Below are positions 42,161 through 54,288 of a DNA stretch of 64,000 nt, piece by piece. This stretch comes from Strongylocentrotus droebachiensis. Taxonomy: Eukaryota > Echinodermata > Echinoidea > Camarodonta > Strongylocentrotidae. The DNA lies in NCBI GenBank assembly GCA_035222895.1, contig JAVYIG010006549.1:1-64000 (forward strand), in the 5' to 3' direction. The first letter of the stretch is position 1. The number at the start of each line of letters is the position of its first letter. Under the pieces are notes generated by a model, which searched no databases, was not told where the DNA came from, and saw nothing but the letters and a program-made list of their open reading frames with translations. The translations under genes were made by a program, and so were the position numbers.

Positions 42161-44010
42161 TATACATTTATATACATATATATTTCTATCAATCTATCTA
42201 TTTATCTATCTATCTACCTAATTTGCTCTCGTGGATAGATAACAGTGAATGGCAATAATTATCTACAGAGCACAAGGCCCGCTGTCTTCGCAATACAAGT
42301 CTAAGTTTAATCGTTTAATCATTGATATTCATTGTCTAACAAGAAAACACAACCATATCAAACTCTTGTTACAATGTATTTCATAATTTATTGTTCTCGT
42401 AAATTTGCCGTCACCATAATTTTGCTATTATTTGGTGCATGATCTGTTTGGATTCTTGCATATAATTAGTGCGGGTTCTGTTTATGTTTGGGATTGTAAT
42501 TCTTGCTGTGTTTAGCGGCTCGATTCCTTTATCATAACAGTTTTTGGCTCATCAAATCGTCAACAAATTGCCTTCTCCTATATCTCCACTGTGAGTCAAG
42601 CTCATATTCAATGTTTTGATATAGTTATATTCATAATTCTCTCCTTTGTAACATGACGTCATTCGTTGACAAAACTCAAGCAACTCGCGGGTATGTGAAG
42701 CTCAAATTAAAGATGGCTCTCATGAGCCCATTTTGTTATCTTTGGCCATATTTGTCGGTTTCCGGTTGACCGTATATACTGTCTTGCCATAGCAAGTTTT
42801 CACTGCGTTATTTTAGCTAAATATGCTAAATGTATCTATCATGGCACAACAGTATAACCAATGGTTGTAGTCATGGTAATAGGTTAGTTGGTGAGACTGA
42901 AGCTCGCCGTTATAACCTAGCTAGGCCTATCATGAGTTGATGGGTATAGGCCCTGCTCATGTTTCCGTAGTTTCCTGTAAATAGAATAATGATTAATTAA
43001 CTTTATACACGTAGCTAAATAATTCAGTTTCATTTTAACGCATTGTTAGATACTGCTTGAAGTTGAAATGTTTAAACTCTGTCAAATTTACCTTAAAGGC
43101 AAAGGCGAAATTATAAGCTTGTCATAATAGATTAGCCCACCCAATCTATATCTTATTTTGGAAAAATAATCATATTAACATTTCAACTTACAAGAAAAGT
43201 TTTTAAAGAAAGCAGTTCGATTTTTTTTCTTCTGCTTACCATGAAGTTTTTCCTCATCTTTATTCCGCCGTTGCAACAGATGACCTTGATGATACATGTA
43301 CCATCATTATGATCCCCATCACCGCGTTTATTACGTAGGAATAAATTTGAGATGCATTCCAATATCATTCATGCATTGTCTCTCGAGGCTCGGTTGTTTT
43401 ACATCGCTGTGATGTAGCCGATTTGCAGGGTACTGGGCTGGTGATGATGGCGGCTCGCTTGTGCTGCTATTTCACTGTTCAAATAAAATGAAAAAAGCAG
43501 AGTAGGGTTGACGAACTTGTTTTCGTTTTTTCACCTACAGTTGTTGAAAGCTTGCATTGACTACTAGGACGGTGCTTCATGTTCATGTGTTATAGCAATA
43601 GTGTATTTTTTTCAATAAGATGAAGTTGCATATATTCTCTTTTTATTTCATGATTCAAAATAATATAGAGCATTAAAAACGATAATGTGAACAAAAGAAA
43701 AGAATAAAATATGCAAAGATCAGCCAATCAAATGGAAGTTCTTAAATTTAAACATGTGAAATCAAAGTCTATGATTACTATCAATATACTGCCGGCCACT
43801 TTTACTTATAAGCTATTTGAATTTAAACAAAGCCGTATCACGATCAGCAATTAAGGTGTGGGGAGAATGCTCACGTTTATGGGCTTCCATCTTTGTTTTC
43901 ACCATAGCAACAAAGGAGATTCTTGGTGAGAGTTGTATCAGTTCATTGCTATTATCATCGTCCCATTAAATTTCATTTCCCTTTGTCCATTCCTCCTTTG
44001 GACGAACTAG
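39291..44010. other. Intergenic region downstream of MCMBP
   Basis: No gene recognised. It contains a family-C MITE (39495-39670), a T/G-rich stretch (40820-40900), the GA/CT tract with a long pure CT run (41459-41590), mixed CT/AT/CTAT microsatellites (42115-42225) and a palindromic CRE-like TGACGTCA at 42654-42661. A short ATG frame near 43448 (MAARLCCYFTVQIK) is too short to call. Confidence 0.5.
41459..41592. repeat. (CT)n microsatellite
   Basis: A nearly pure CT run of about 130 bp with three CCCT interruptions, followed by a T-run. Flanking DNA is purine-rich on the plus strand. Confidence 0.95.
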
Positions 44011-44083
44011 GGAGTCAGATCTCCTGTTTCCTCAGTGACTTCTCCATGCTCGTCAATCTCCCCCTTATTCTTCAGTACTGTTG

Positions 44084-44165
44084 TCCTTCTCCTCCTCCTC
44101 CTCCTCCTCCTCCTCCTCCTCCTCCTCCTTCCCTCCTCCTCATCCTCCTCCTCCATCTCCTTCCC
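44084..44165. repeat. (CTC)n microsatellite
   Basis: About 14 CTC units, then imperfect CTC words. On the minus strand it reads Arg/Glu/Gly runs depending on frame. It lies in the presumed 3' UTR of the acidic-protein gene. Confidence 0.9.
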
Positions 44166-44210
44166 CTCCATCTCCTCTCCCTTCTCCTGCATGGAGGAAC
44201 TGAGAGACGC

Positions 44211-44272
44211 TTAAAGTGATGCTGTTGATGACGGCCCCAGGGATGTGGAATATGTCTGTCTCTCAGGGCAAC
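44211..44272 (-). CDS. Alternative last exon of the acidic-protein gene
   Basis: A strong acceptor (polypyrimidine tract, then CAG) precedes a phase-1 exon reading GCPERQTYSTSLGPSSTASL and then TAA at 44211-44213. It would join in frame to the donor at 45493, giving about 459 aa instead of 484. Downstream lies a (CCT)n tract and, at about 44010-44060, a degenerate echo of the repeated module (EIDEHGEVTEETGDLTP, with the same residue spacing), suggesting an older duplicate. Use of this exon is inferred only. Confidence 0.4.
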
Positions 44273-44726
44273 CTGAAAAAGGAAAATTACTTTAAATCAT
44301 CGACTATCATTCTGAAGGTATCATGAAAAAATCTTTTAAATCTTTGTTGGCTAAGGGATTTCATAATTGACATACATGTACAAATTATCAGTATCGTTTC
44401 TGATTATCTGTTTAATACATATATTGTTGTGATTTTTTTCTTAAATTCTGCCTTTTCTTGACAAGACTCTTTTTTTTCCTTTTTTTTTTTTGCTGTTGTC
44501 TTTGCTGTCTTTGTTTTTGTTCTTCTTGTTGTTGTTCTTGTTAACGTTGATGTTGCTGTTGGTTGTGTGTTTGGTTGTTCGTTCGTTTGTTCTTTGGTTC
44601 GTTCTTAAATTGATGTTATTAGTCGTTTGGTTATAGCTGGTGGTTTTAATTGATACATTTGGCTTTATTTAATCACCGATAAATACATAATTTCTTCCCT
44701 CTTTCCCTACTTCTCTCAAGTCGTAT

Positions 44727-45041
44727 CAGGACAATTATCCCCGGAAAATCCTCTCCCCACTCCCCCCCCCCCCCCGAGGACAACCCCCCCCCCCCCCGGA
44801 AAATAGGACAATTACCGCCCCCACCCACTGGACAACCAAGGACAACCATCCCCGAGGACAATTACCCATTTTCGGGGGGGGGGGGGGGGTAATTGTCTTC
44901 GGGGGTGATTTGGGGTGGTAATATGCCGGGGGCTAATTGTCCTCGTGAGTTAATTTTCAGGGGGGTATTTTTCCGGGGGTAATTGTCCTTGGGGGAGTTT
45001 TCCGGGGGGGGGGGGTAATTGCCCAGGTGGTAATTGTCCTA
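44727..45041. mobile_element. G/C-run element built of GGACAATTACCCC words
   Basis: AGGACAATTAT at the left and TAATTGTCCT at the right are inverted. Between them the word GGACAATTAC or its complement recurs about ten times, with C-runs in the left half and G-runs (up to 17 G) in the right half. The right half could form G-quadruplexes. Confidence 0.6.
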
Positions 45042-45116
45042 GAACCTTCTCAAGCTTATATACCAACCTGAAGTAGTGCGATCTTCTGCTTCCTCAGTAC
45101 CGACATCGGTGCACCC

Positions 45117-48100
45117 CTAATCGATGTCCATCTCATCCTCATCATCCAAGATATCCTGGACGAACTGGAGCCCGATCTGATAGACGCTATCGCAAGCTTT
45201 GCGGAGGTAGTCCCAGATATTGAATGTGAAGTCAGTATGTCTTCCTGGGTGGCCTGTTTGAGATAGTGAATTTGAAATCGTTGACTGAATGACTAGGAGT
45301 AATAGCTTTGAATAAAAGTGAATAAAATGGTATTTGATGATTAAGTACATGTATATCTCGATCTGTCACTTAACATTAATTTATATTGGATGATGATGAT
45401 TCTTCAGTCTTCTTCTTCCTCTTCTTCTTTTTCTTTTTCTTCTTCTTCTCCTTCTTCTTCTTCTTCAATTTGTTAGGCCTATGTGAACAAACCTTTAGGA
45501 GTTTGATCTTCTGTCTCCCCATGGACGATCACGGCTCTCTCCTCGTCGACGTCCATCTCATCCTCATCCTCCCCAATTACGATATCGTAGATGAACTGGA
45601 GTCCCGCCTGGAAGACGCTATCGCAAGCGTTGCGGATGTAAGCCCAGACATTAAATGTGAAGTCAGGATATCTTTCTAGGCGGCCTGTTTGAGATAGTGA
45701 ATTTGAAATCATTGACTGAATGATAGAGCTTTAAATAATAAGGACTAAAATTGTATTCAATAATTGAGTAATACCATTATGAATAGTAGATATCGATATC
45801 ACTGAACAATAATTTATATATAATATATTTGAAAGGTTGGTCTTCAGTTTACTTTCCAGATTAGTCCATTTGTATTTCACACTCACATTCATATAGATCA
45901 TAAACAATTAGCAAGAAGAATGAACAAGTATTCTTTCAATAGGTATACAAATCGATATCAAAGCCATGAAAGTAATAACAGAGTCGAAATATTAAACAGA
46001 GACACACATACAACTGCATGACGTTTAAACATAAATTAGAGATATATTTGTAGTGAAATATGAGAGAATCTAGTAAAAATTCATTGCTTGTAAATTATAG
46101 ATTCTCTTATAAATAAGAGTTAAAGTGCCTGTTAATTATATAATAAATTATACTTTCTTCTATGTAGTAATAAAAGACAATTAGAGGACATACAATATAC
46201 ATACAAATATAGTTTTGTTGCAGAAAAGAAATCGCAAGAATATAATTGTGGATAGTGAAATATGAACACCATCAACATACAGATCAATATTCTGTTTATA
46301 CAATAGGCTTGCGGGTTCAGCCATAATGAAACACTCGCCAACGACCATCTGTCGAACACCAAGGTAATCGTGGCCGAGCGGTTAAGGCGATAGACTAGAA
46401 ATCTATTGGGGTCTCCCCGCGCAGGTTCGAATCCTGCCGATTACGAGATTTTTTTTTTCTTCTTCCAGTTACAGTGTATAATCAGGGACTTGTCAACTAA
46501 CAAGTCCCTGGTATAATGAAATACGCTGTATACAGCGGTATAAACTGGTGGTTTAAAAATAAAAACATTTTGTTTGTACACGCTGATTGCATAGTTAAGG
46601 ATATCGTTCAGGCGATCCTTGAAGTTAAAGGATAATATACGGGAATTGCGGGAAAAGGTATAGGTATATAGATTGTAGGCCCCAACTTTTAAAAGAAGTC
46701 AGAGTGTATAAACAAAAATGATATAAAGAGTATAAAGAGAGTATAATAATGCGCATTGTAGGGGACGGGGGTATTTTTCAAGTTGAATGTTATTTTTTTC
46801 ATTATTGTATAGATTTTTTTTCTTCTTCTTCTTCTTCAATATTTCATCATAATTATGAACAAACCTTGGGGAGTACGATCTCCTGTCTTCCCACGGACGA
46901 CCCCGGCTCTCTCCTCGTCAGTGTCCATTTCATCCTCCTTCCCCATCACGATATCGTCGACGAACTGGAGCCCGGCCTCATACACCTGTAGATGCCATAT
47001 AAATTTTTGTGGATGAAGGTCCAGATCAGAGAGATTACAAAAATGGCTTTAATCTCATCAACGCAAACACCATCATCCAGTAAGGTCGCCTCTTCGTCAC
47101 TGGTGACGTCATTACCTGAGACTCCGCTAGACAGATAGCTGCTGTTATCTTCATCTATTTAGAATAATTTTTAGTTTTAGGTAAATAACACTACATTTTA
47201 ATGAATCAGTTTACACCTATAGCAGTAACGCCCATGCAGTAACGACAACAATATTGGAAACATAATGAATTCATTGAATAAAAGATAGATAGAAATTAAG
47301 CAGAAAAAACTAATACAAAAAAAAACATTACCGTCCTATTCAACTCTACTGCGATATACGTCAATGTACACAAAATATCACTGTTGTAGACACAATGAAA
47401 AGAGGATCAATAACTTGTAAATGCAACCATTATGCCAATGTCTTTTAAATAATTAAAAACGCTCTACAGAGGTAGAAATCTACTTTCCTCCATATTGCTT
47501 TTCTTTTCTGCAATAATACAAGATTAATAGAGGGCATATTTAGATCTTGTACAGAAAGAATTTGCAAGAATATAATTGTGGGTATTGAGATAAAGGCACC
47601 ATCAACATACAGACTAATATTCTGTTTAATTAGCCATAATGAGAGAGATGTCAACGATAATCTATCTAATACCAAGGTAATCGTGGCCGAGCGGTTAAGG
47701 CGATAGACTAGAAATCTATTGGGGTCTCCCCGCGCAGGTTCGAATCCTGCCGATTACGACATTTGTTTCCCTTTTTTTCCAGTTATAATAAAATAATAAT
47801 AATAACAATAATAACAATATTTATAAAGCGCAACATATCCTTCTCTAGAGATGCTCAAGACGCATACAAATAATTAAAATTAATATTCAATAAACTTATT
47901 TAAGATTAAAGAAATATTAAATATTAACTTGCATTAGATAACACAACTTCATGGTGCCATGGTAGGCCTACATACAATGTGTCACAGTGTGATTGTTTGT
48001 TTTGCATGCATTGTATAAATAGGCTGTATATACAGCGGTATAAACTAGTGATCAAAATTTGGAGGGGGTTGGGTGGTTTAAAACTTAAAACATATTTTTG

Positions 48101-51100
48101 TTTGTGTAAACGCTGATGCCGTTTAGGCGATCATTGAAGTTCCATGAAGTTTAAAGGTAATACAAAGTTTTTGGTATGGGGTCTGAATTTGGTTCAAATG
48201 AATATATTGGAAGCATATGCAATTTTACTATATTCAATGATCGTTGTCGCGGCTGAAATCGAGTCTAAAGTGATGAAATTGTAAAAAAAATTAACTCTTT
48301 ATGTTGTATAGCTCCCTCTCAAGGTCAAGATATTAATTAAGCTATAAAACAATGTTTAATTACTAAAATCGACCGATTAGCTATTCCTGTTTGGAAATTA
48401 TATATCACAAGTATATATTCTGAGATTTTCATGGTCGCAGCTACCATTGTACGGCCGTAGGCGCTTTTTGAAATTAATCAAAATTTACCGGGAGCACCGG
48501 TAAATTTTTATATTCAATTTATCTCAAAAGCAGAAGTGTTTTAGGGGCCAAATTTTCTAGTGCTTATAAATACATCCAAAGGGGCATCCAAATTTATCTA
48601 AATTGTATAGAATGACTATCCACCCAATATTTTCCAAATTTCCCAAAACTTGTATACCTTTAATGCAACCATTTTGCCAATGTCTTTTAAATAATAATAA
48701 AAAAAACGCTCTTCAGGGGTAGCAATCTACTTTCCTCGATCTTGCTTTTCTGTTATGCAGTAATAAAAGATAATTAGAGGGCATACTATATGTTTCACTA
48801 TCCATATGTTTCACTATCCATTATGTTTCACTATCCATATAATTATTTGGATAGTGAAACATAAGCACCATCAACAAACAGATTAATATTCTGTTTAATT
48901 AGCCATAATGAAGCACAAGCCAACGACCAACTATATATTACCAAGGTAATCGTGGCTGAGCGGTTAAGGCGATAGACTAGAAATCTATTGGGGTCTCCCC
49001 GCGCAGGTTCGAATCCTGCCGATTACGAGATATTTTTTCCTTTTTTTTTCTTCTTCCAGTTAATAATGAAATATGCTATACAGCGGTATAAACTGGTGAT
49101 CAAAATTTGGAGGGAGTTGGGTGGTTTAAAACTTAAAACCTGTTTTTGTTTGTGTAAACGCTGATGCCGTTTAGGCGATCATTGAAGTTCCATGAAGTTT
49201 AAAGTTAATACAAAGTTTTTGGTATTGGGTCCGAATTTGGTTCAATATTATATTGGAAGCATATGCAATTTTACTATATTCAATGATCGTTGTCGCTGTT
49301 GAAATTGAGTCTAAAGCGATGAAATTGTAAAAAATAAACTCTTTATGTTGTATAGCGCTCTCTCAAGACTGATATTACTTTAGCTTTAAAACAATGTTTC
49401 TTGACTACAATCTACCGATTTGATATTCCCGTTTGGAAATTAAATATCAGAACTGCATATTTTCATTTTCATGGTCGCAGCTACCATGGATATTTGAAAT
49501 ATTTGAAATTTACCGGGGAGCACCGGCAATTTTTTGATTATTCAATTTCTCGAAAGCAGCAATGTTTTAGGGGCTAAATTTTCTAGTGCTCATAATGCAT
49601 CGACAGGAGCATCCAACTAATCAAAATTTTAAAGAATTACTATCCATCCAATTTTCAAAATTTCCCAAAACTTTGCATTACTTTTAAAAATGCGCGTTGA
49701 AGGGCCGAGGGGTGCTTACTTTTCAGTTGAATGTTATTTTTTTAATTATTGTACAGATCCTTCTTCTTCTTCTTCTTCTTCTTAAATATTTCATCATAAT
49801 TATGAACGAACCTTGGGGAGTACGATCTCCTTTCTTCCCAGGAACGACCACGGCTCTTTCCTCGTCAATGTCCATTTCATCCTCCTCCCCCATCACGATG
49901 TCATAGACGAACTGGAGCCCGGCCTCGTAGATGCCATAGAAATTTTTGCGGATGAAGGTCCAGATCAGGGAGATTAAAAACATGACTGTGATGTCATCAA
50001 CGCAAACATAATCATCCAGTAAGGTCGCCTCTTCGTCACTGGTGACGTCATTACCTGATAGTCCGCTAGGCAGGCAGCTGCTGCTATCTTCATCTATTTA
50101 GGATAATTTTTTAGGTAAATAACACAAAATGTAATGAATCAGTTTACACAAAAACGACAGAAATATTGGAAACAAAAAGAATTTATTAAAATAAAAGATA
50201 GATAGAAATTAAGCAGAAAAACAAATACGCAAACAAACATTGAATCCTATTTAACACTACAGTGATGTCAATGTAATATCACTGTTGTCGACACAGTAAA
50301 CGGAGGATTAATAACATTGTAAATGCAACCATTTTGCCAATGTCCATTAAATATTTAAAGAACGTTCATCAGAGGTATAGTAATCTGATTTCCTCGATGT
50401 TGCTTTTCTGTTATGCAGTAATAAAAGATAATTAGAGGGCAAAATATAATGTTTCACCATCCATATGTTTCACTATACATATATTTGGATAGTGAAACGT
50501 AAGCACCCTCAACAAACAGATTAATATTCTGTTTAATTAGCCATAACGAGGCAGATGTCAACGACAATCTATCTTATATCAAGGTAATCGTGGCCGAGCG
50601 GTTAAGGCGATAGACTAGAAATCTATTGGGGTCTCCCCGCGCAGGTTCGAATCCTGCCGATTACGAGATTTTTTTTCTAATTACAATCAAACCTCCTTTA
50701 ATGACCACCTATCTTGAAATACCACATTCTTTTGTTTCTCTTGACAAAATGTTTCTTATTAAAACGTGTACTAAAGTAACCTGTCTACAAAGACCACTTT
50801 TTGTGATCCCCTTGAGCGGTCGCTATAGACATGTTTGACTGTATTTCCTTACCTTCATTACCTGAGAGTGCGCTAGACAGGTAGCTACTGTTATCTTCAT
50901 CTATTTAGGATAATTTTTAGGTAAATAACACAAAATGTAATGAATCAGTTTACACCTATAACAGTAACGACAAAAATATTGGAAACAATGAATTTATTAA
51001 AATAGTAGATAGATTGAAATTAAGCAGGAAAAAAATACACAAACAAACATTACATCCTATTCAACACTTCTGCGATGTCAATGTGCACTAAATATAACTG

Positions 51101-52623
51101 TTGTCGACACAATAAAAAGAGGATCAATAACTTGTAAATGCAACCATTTTGCCAATGTCTTTTAAATAATAAAAAACGCTCTTCAGAGGTAGAAATCTAC
51201 TTTCCTCCATATTGCTTTTCTTTTCTGCATTAAAAGATAGTTAGAGGGCATAATATATGTTTCACTATTCATATATGTGGATAGTGAAACGTAAGCACCA
51301 TAAACATACAGATTAATATTCTGTTTAATTAGCCATAATGAAGCAGATGTCAATGACAATCTATCTAATATCAAGGTAATCGTGGCCGAGCGGTTAAGGC
51401 GATAGACTAGAAATCTATTGGGGTCTCCCCGCGCAGGTTCGAATCCTGCCGATTACGAGATTTTTTCCCTTTTTGTTTCCAGTTACAATCAAACCTGCTT
51501 TAGTGACCACCTGTCTACAAAGTCCACATTTTTTGTTTCCCTTGAAAAAGGTTTCTCATTGAAACATGTACTAAAGAAAGCTGTCTACAAAGATCGCCTG
51601 TCTACAAGACTACTTTTTGTGATTCCATTGGGCGGTCGCTATAGACAGGTTTGACTGATATAATGAAATACGTTGTACACAGCGGTATAAACTGGTGATC
51701 GGAATTTGTAGTGGATTGGGCCGTTTAAAACTTACCTGATAGTCCGCTAGACGGGTAGCTGCTGTTATCTTCATCTATTTCCGAGAAATTTAAGGTAAAT
51801 AACACAAAGTTTGATTAATTAATTATTTTTACACCTACAGTTGTACACAGCAGTAACAACAAAAGTATTTCAGACGAAATTTGGAAATTAAGCGAACGAT
51901 CATGGAAATCCAACCATTTTGCCAAGGTATCTTAAATAATAAAGAATTGATCTTTCGTCTTGGTATGGTTGGAGGATATGGATGAATATGACTTTCGAGA
52001 AAGTGACGAAAGGGGAATAGGGGGGGGGGGTGAAAATGAGCGTATACAATCACTACCTTCAAAGATGAGGGTTTTTTTAATTTATCAACGTCTAACTGAT
52101 TCATACCTTGATAACTAATAATGAAATGTAGAAAAGATAAATGTATTTTAGTGAAAATACATTAAAAGAAAAAAAAAATTAAGAAAATAACGATAACAAG
52201 AAACGACCCCCCTCCCCCCCCCCCCCTCCGTAAAAAGATATTCAGCTCACCTGTCTGGTACATGACCTTGACCTTAGTCATATGAAGAAGGCCACGTCTC
52301 TTAACCATCACGATCTGGTCAGTCTGTGAGCTGGTCTCATCCTCACTGGACTCTTTGATTGCATCCTTGATCTCGATCTCCTCCTCCTCCTCCTTCTCCT
52401 CCTCCTCCTCCTTCTCCTCCTGATCAACACTGCAATCATCGTCGGTGTCTTTTCATCAAAGAAGAAACATGAAATAGAATCAATTTTATATGACCATGAA
52501 TCTATTTTAAAATGTAGTGTAGATATTTTTTCTTTTGCTCATCAAAATAAATGATATGCTAGAATAATAGACCTCAAAGAAACAAACAAAATAATGTATA
52601 TACATGTATATTTTCTCTGTCTG

Positions 52624-52660
<37 letters not shown>

Positions 52661-52663
52661 GTG

Positions 52664-52708
<45 letters not shown>

Positions 52709-54254
52709 CTCTCTCTCTGTCTCTCTGTCTCTCTCTTTCTCTCTGTCTTTCATGATCCCCGCCACGTATCTACATCCTATTTTATCTTTCCTAATTTTCA
52801 TATTCCATATTTTTTCTCTATGTCAATGCTTTCTCTGTATTCTAAACATGCCTAAAGCATACTCCCATACATTATTTTCTTTTCTACTCCCTCTTCCTAC
52901 TCAGTAGAAAGTCTTTATAACTATCATTTTCCTCGTCTCTTGAAACATTTTTTCACAAAATACTTACATTCATCCTCAGAATACACAAGGCCAGGGACTG
53001 GGGTCGTGTCATCAGCGTTGGATTCGACATCGGCATCATCACCAACCTCATCCCTGCACTCGATGTCGGATGTCACCGACTCGTCTTCCTTCTCCTCATC
53101 GTTGATGTATCGATCTTTTATGAGTCAAATCGTAAGATTCGATTTCAAATAAGCCTTTTTATCTTTTAAGTTAAAATATCTATTTCTCATCCCTTTATTA
53201 TTTCTGTTCCCTCTTTTTATTCTCCTCCGTCTTCTTATATCTTTTTGAAACCTAACCAGCAAGCTTATTTTATTATGTCTTATTTTATTGTCCAAAATAT
53301 ACGTTTTGCCTCGAAGTGCCTCCTGTTTTCAAAAAATACATGTACTACTTGGCAAAACAACAACATGAATCATGAAAAATTATGTCTACTTTCAGTCACC
53401 TATAATATTATGAAAATCAAGCCCGTGATTATTCAATTAATAATAGTTAGTGTATAGACATGATATTCTACCCCTCCCCCCCCCCCCCCCCCCAAAAAAA
53501 AAAAAAAAACACTGGTCCGTTTAAACCAAAATGTAAGCATCCAATTTACGTAGGCTTATAAATGTAGTTAACAGGTAATTTCTGACACTTTTCTTCAAAT
53601 TGGTTACAAATATAAAGATAATATAAAAAGACACATCCATTGGGCAACTTACGGTAGAACAGGAAGCACTGGAAGGATACTCTTACATCCTTCGGATAGG
53701 ACGTAGAGGGCAGCTCGTCCTCGACCTTGCTCAGTGCTGCTGGCATCATGGCCTGGTGGCGATCTTGGCCAAGTACAGCAGGGGCAGACCAAGATGTCTG
53801 AAGTGCACATGGCTCGAGGGCAGTGACTGATTGTATGGAAGCAGCAGATGGCTTGCTGGAGTCATCGACAAGGATGACGTTATCGTTGTCGTCGTCACTG
53901 TCCATTTCGTCTTCCATTACGTGCAATGCCATAGATTTGGACTATTGTACAAATACCATAAAATGTTATTAATCATGATTATTATACATCGCGGCTATAT
54001 AATTTGCAATTTATGTAAATTTTGTCCCTCTTTTGCTTGGTCGTCTCTGATGAGACTTCTGGTAGTCCTTTGATACCAATGTTTAATGGCGCAGACAAGA
54101 AACAAACGAATATCAAAAATATAAAATCATCAGGTCTAAACCTTAACGTATCTCATCCACCCCTCGCCCCCCCCCCCCCACCCCCATACCTCTCTTTATA
54201 TATCTCTCTCTCTCTCTCTCTCTCTCTCCACCACTTTCTCCCTCTCTCTCTGTC

Positions 54255-54288
<34 letters not shown>

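Larger units (their letters stand above)
46250..51790. repeat. Tandem array of exon plus tRNA-Ser units
   Basis: tRNA starts are 1313, 1269, 1638 and 792 bp apart. Shared blocks per unit: a GCAACCATTTTGCCAATGTC block, a TAGAGGGCATA block, a TGGATAGTGAAAC stem, CTGTTTAATTAGCCATAATG, the tRNA, then in some units CAGCGGTATAAACTGGTGATC and about 600 bp more (48030-48660 resembles 49080-49690), then a minus-strand acidic exon copy (46865-47154, 49812-50093, 50853-50900, 51736-51774). Unit lengths vary through internal deletion and MITE insertion. Confidence 0.85.

Noticed and set aside
52574-52907. Ser/Leu- and Arg/Glu-rich open frames on both strands
   Set aside because: They are created by the CT/GTCT microsatellite in an intron.
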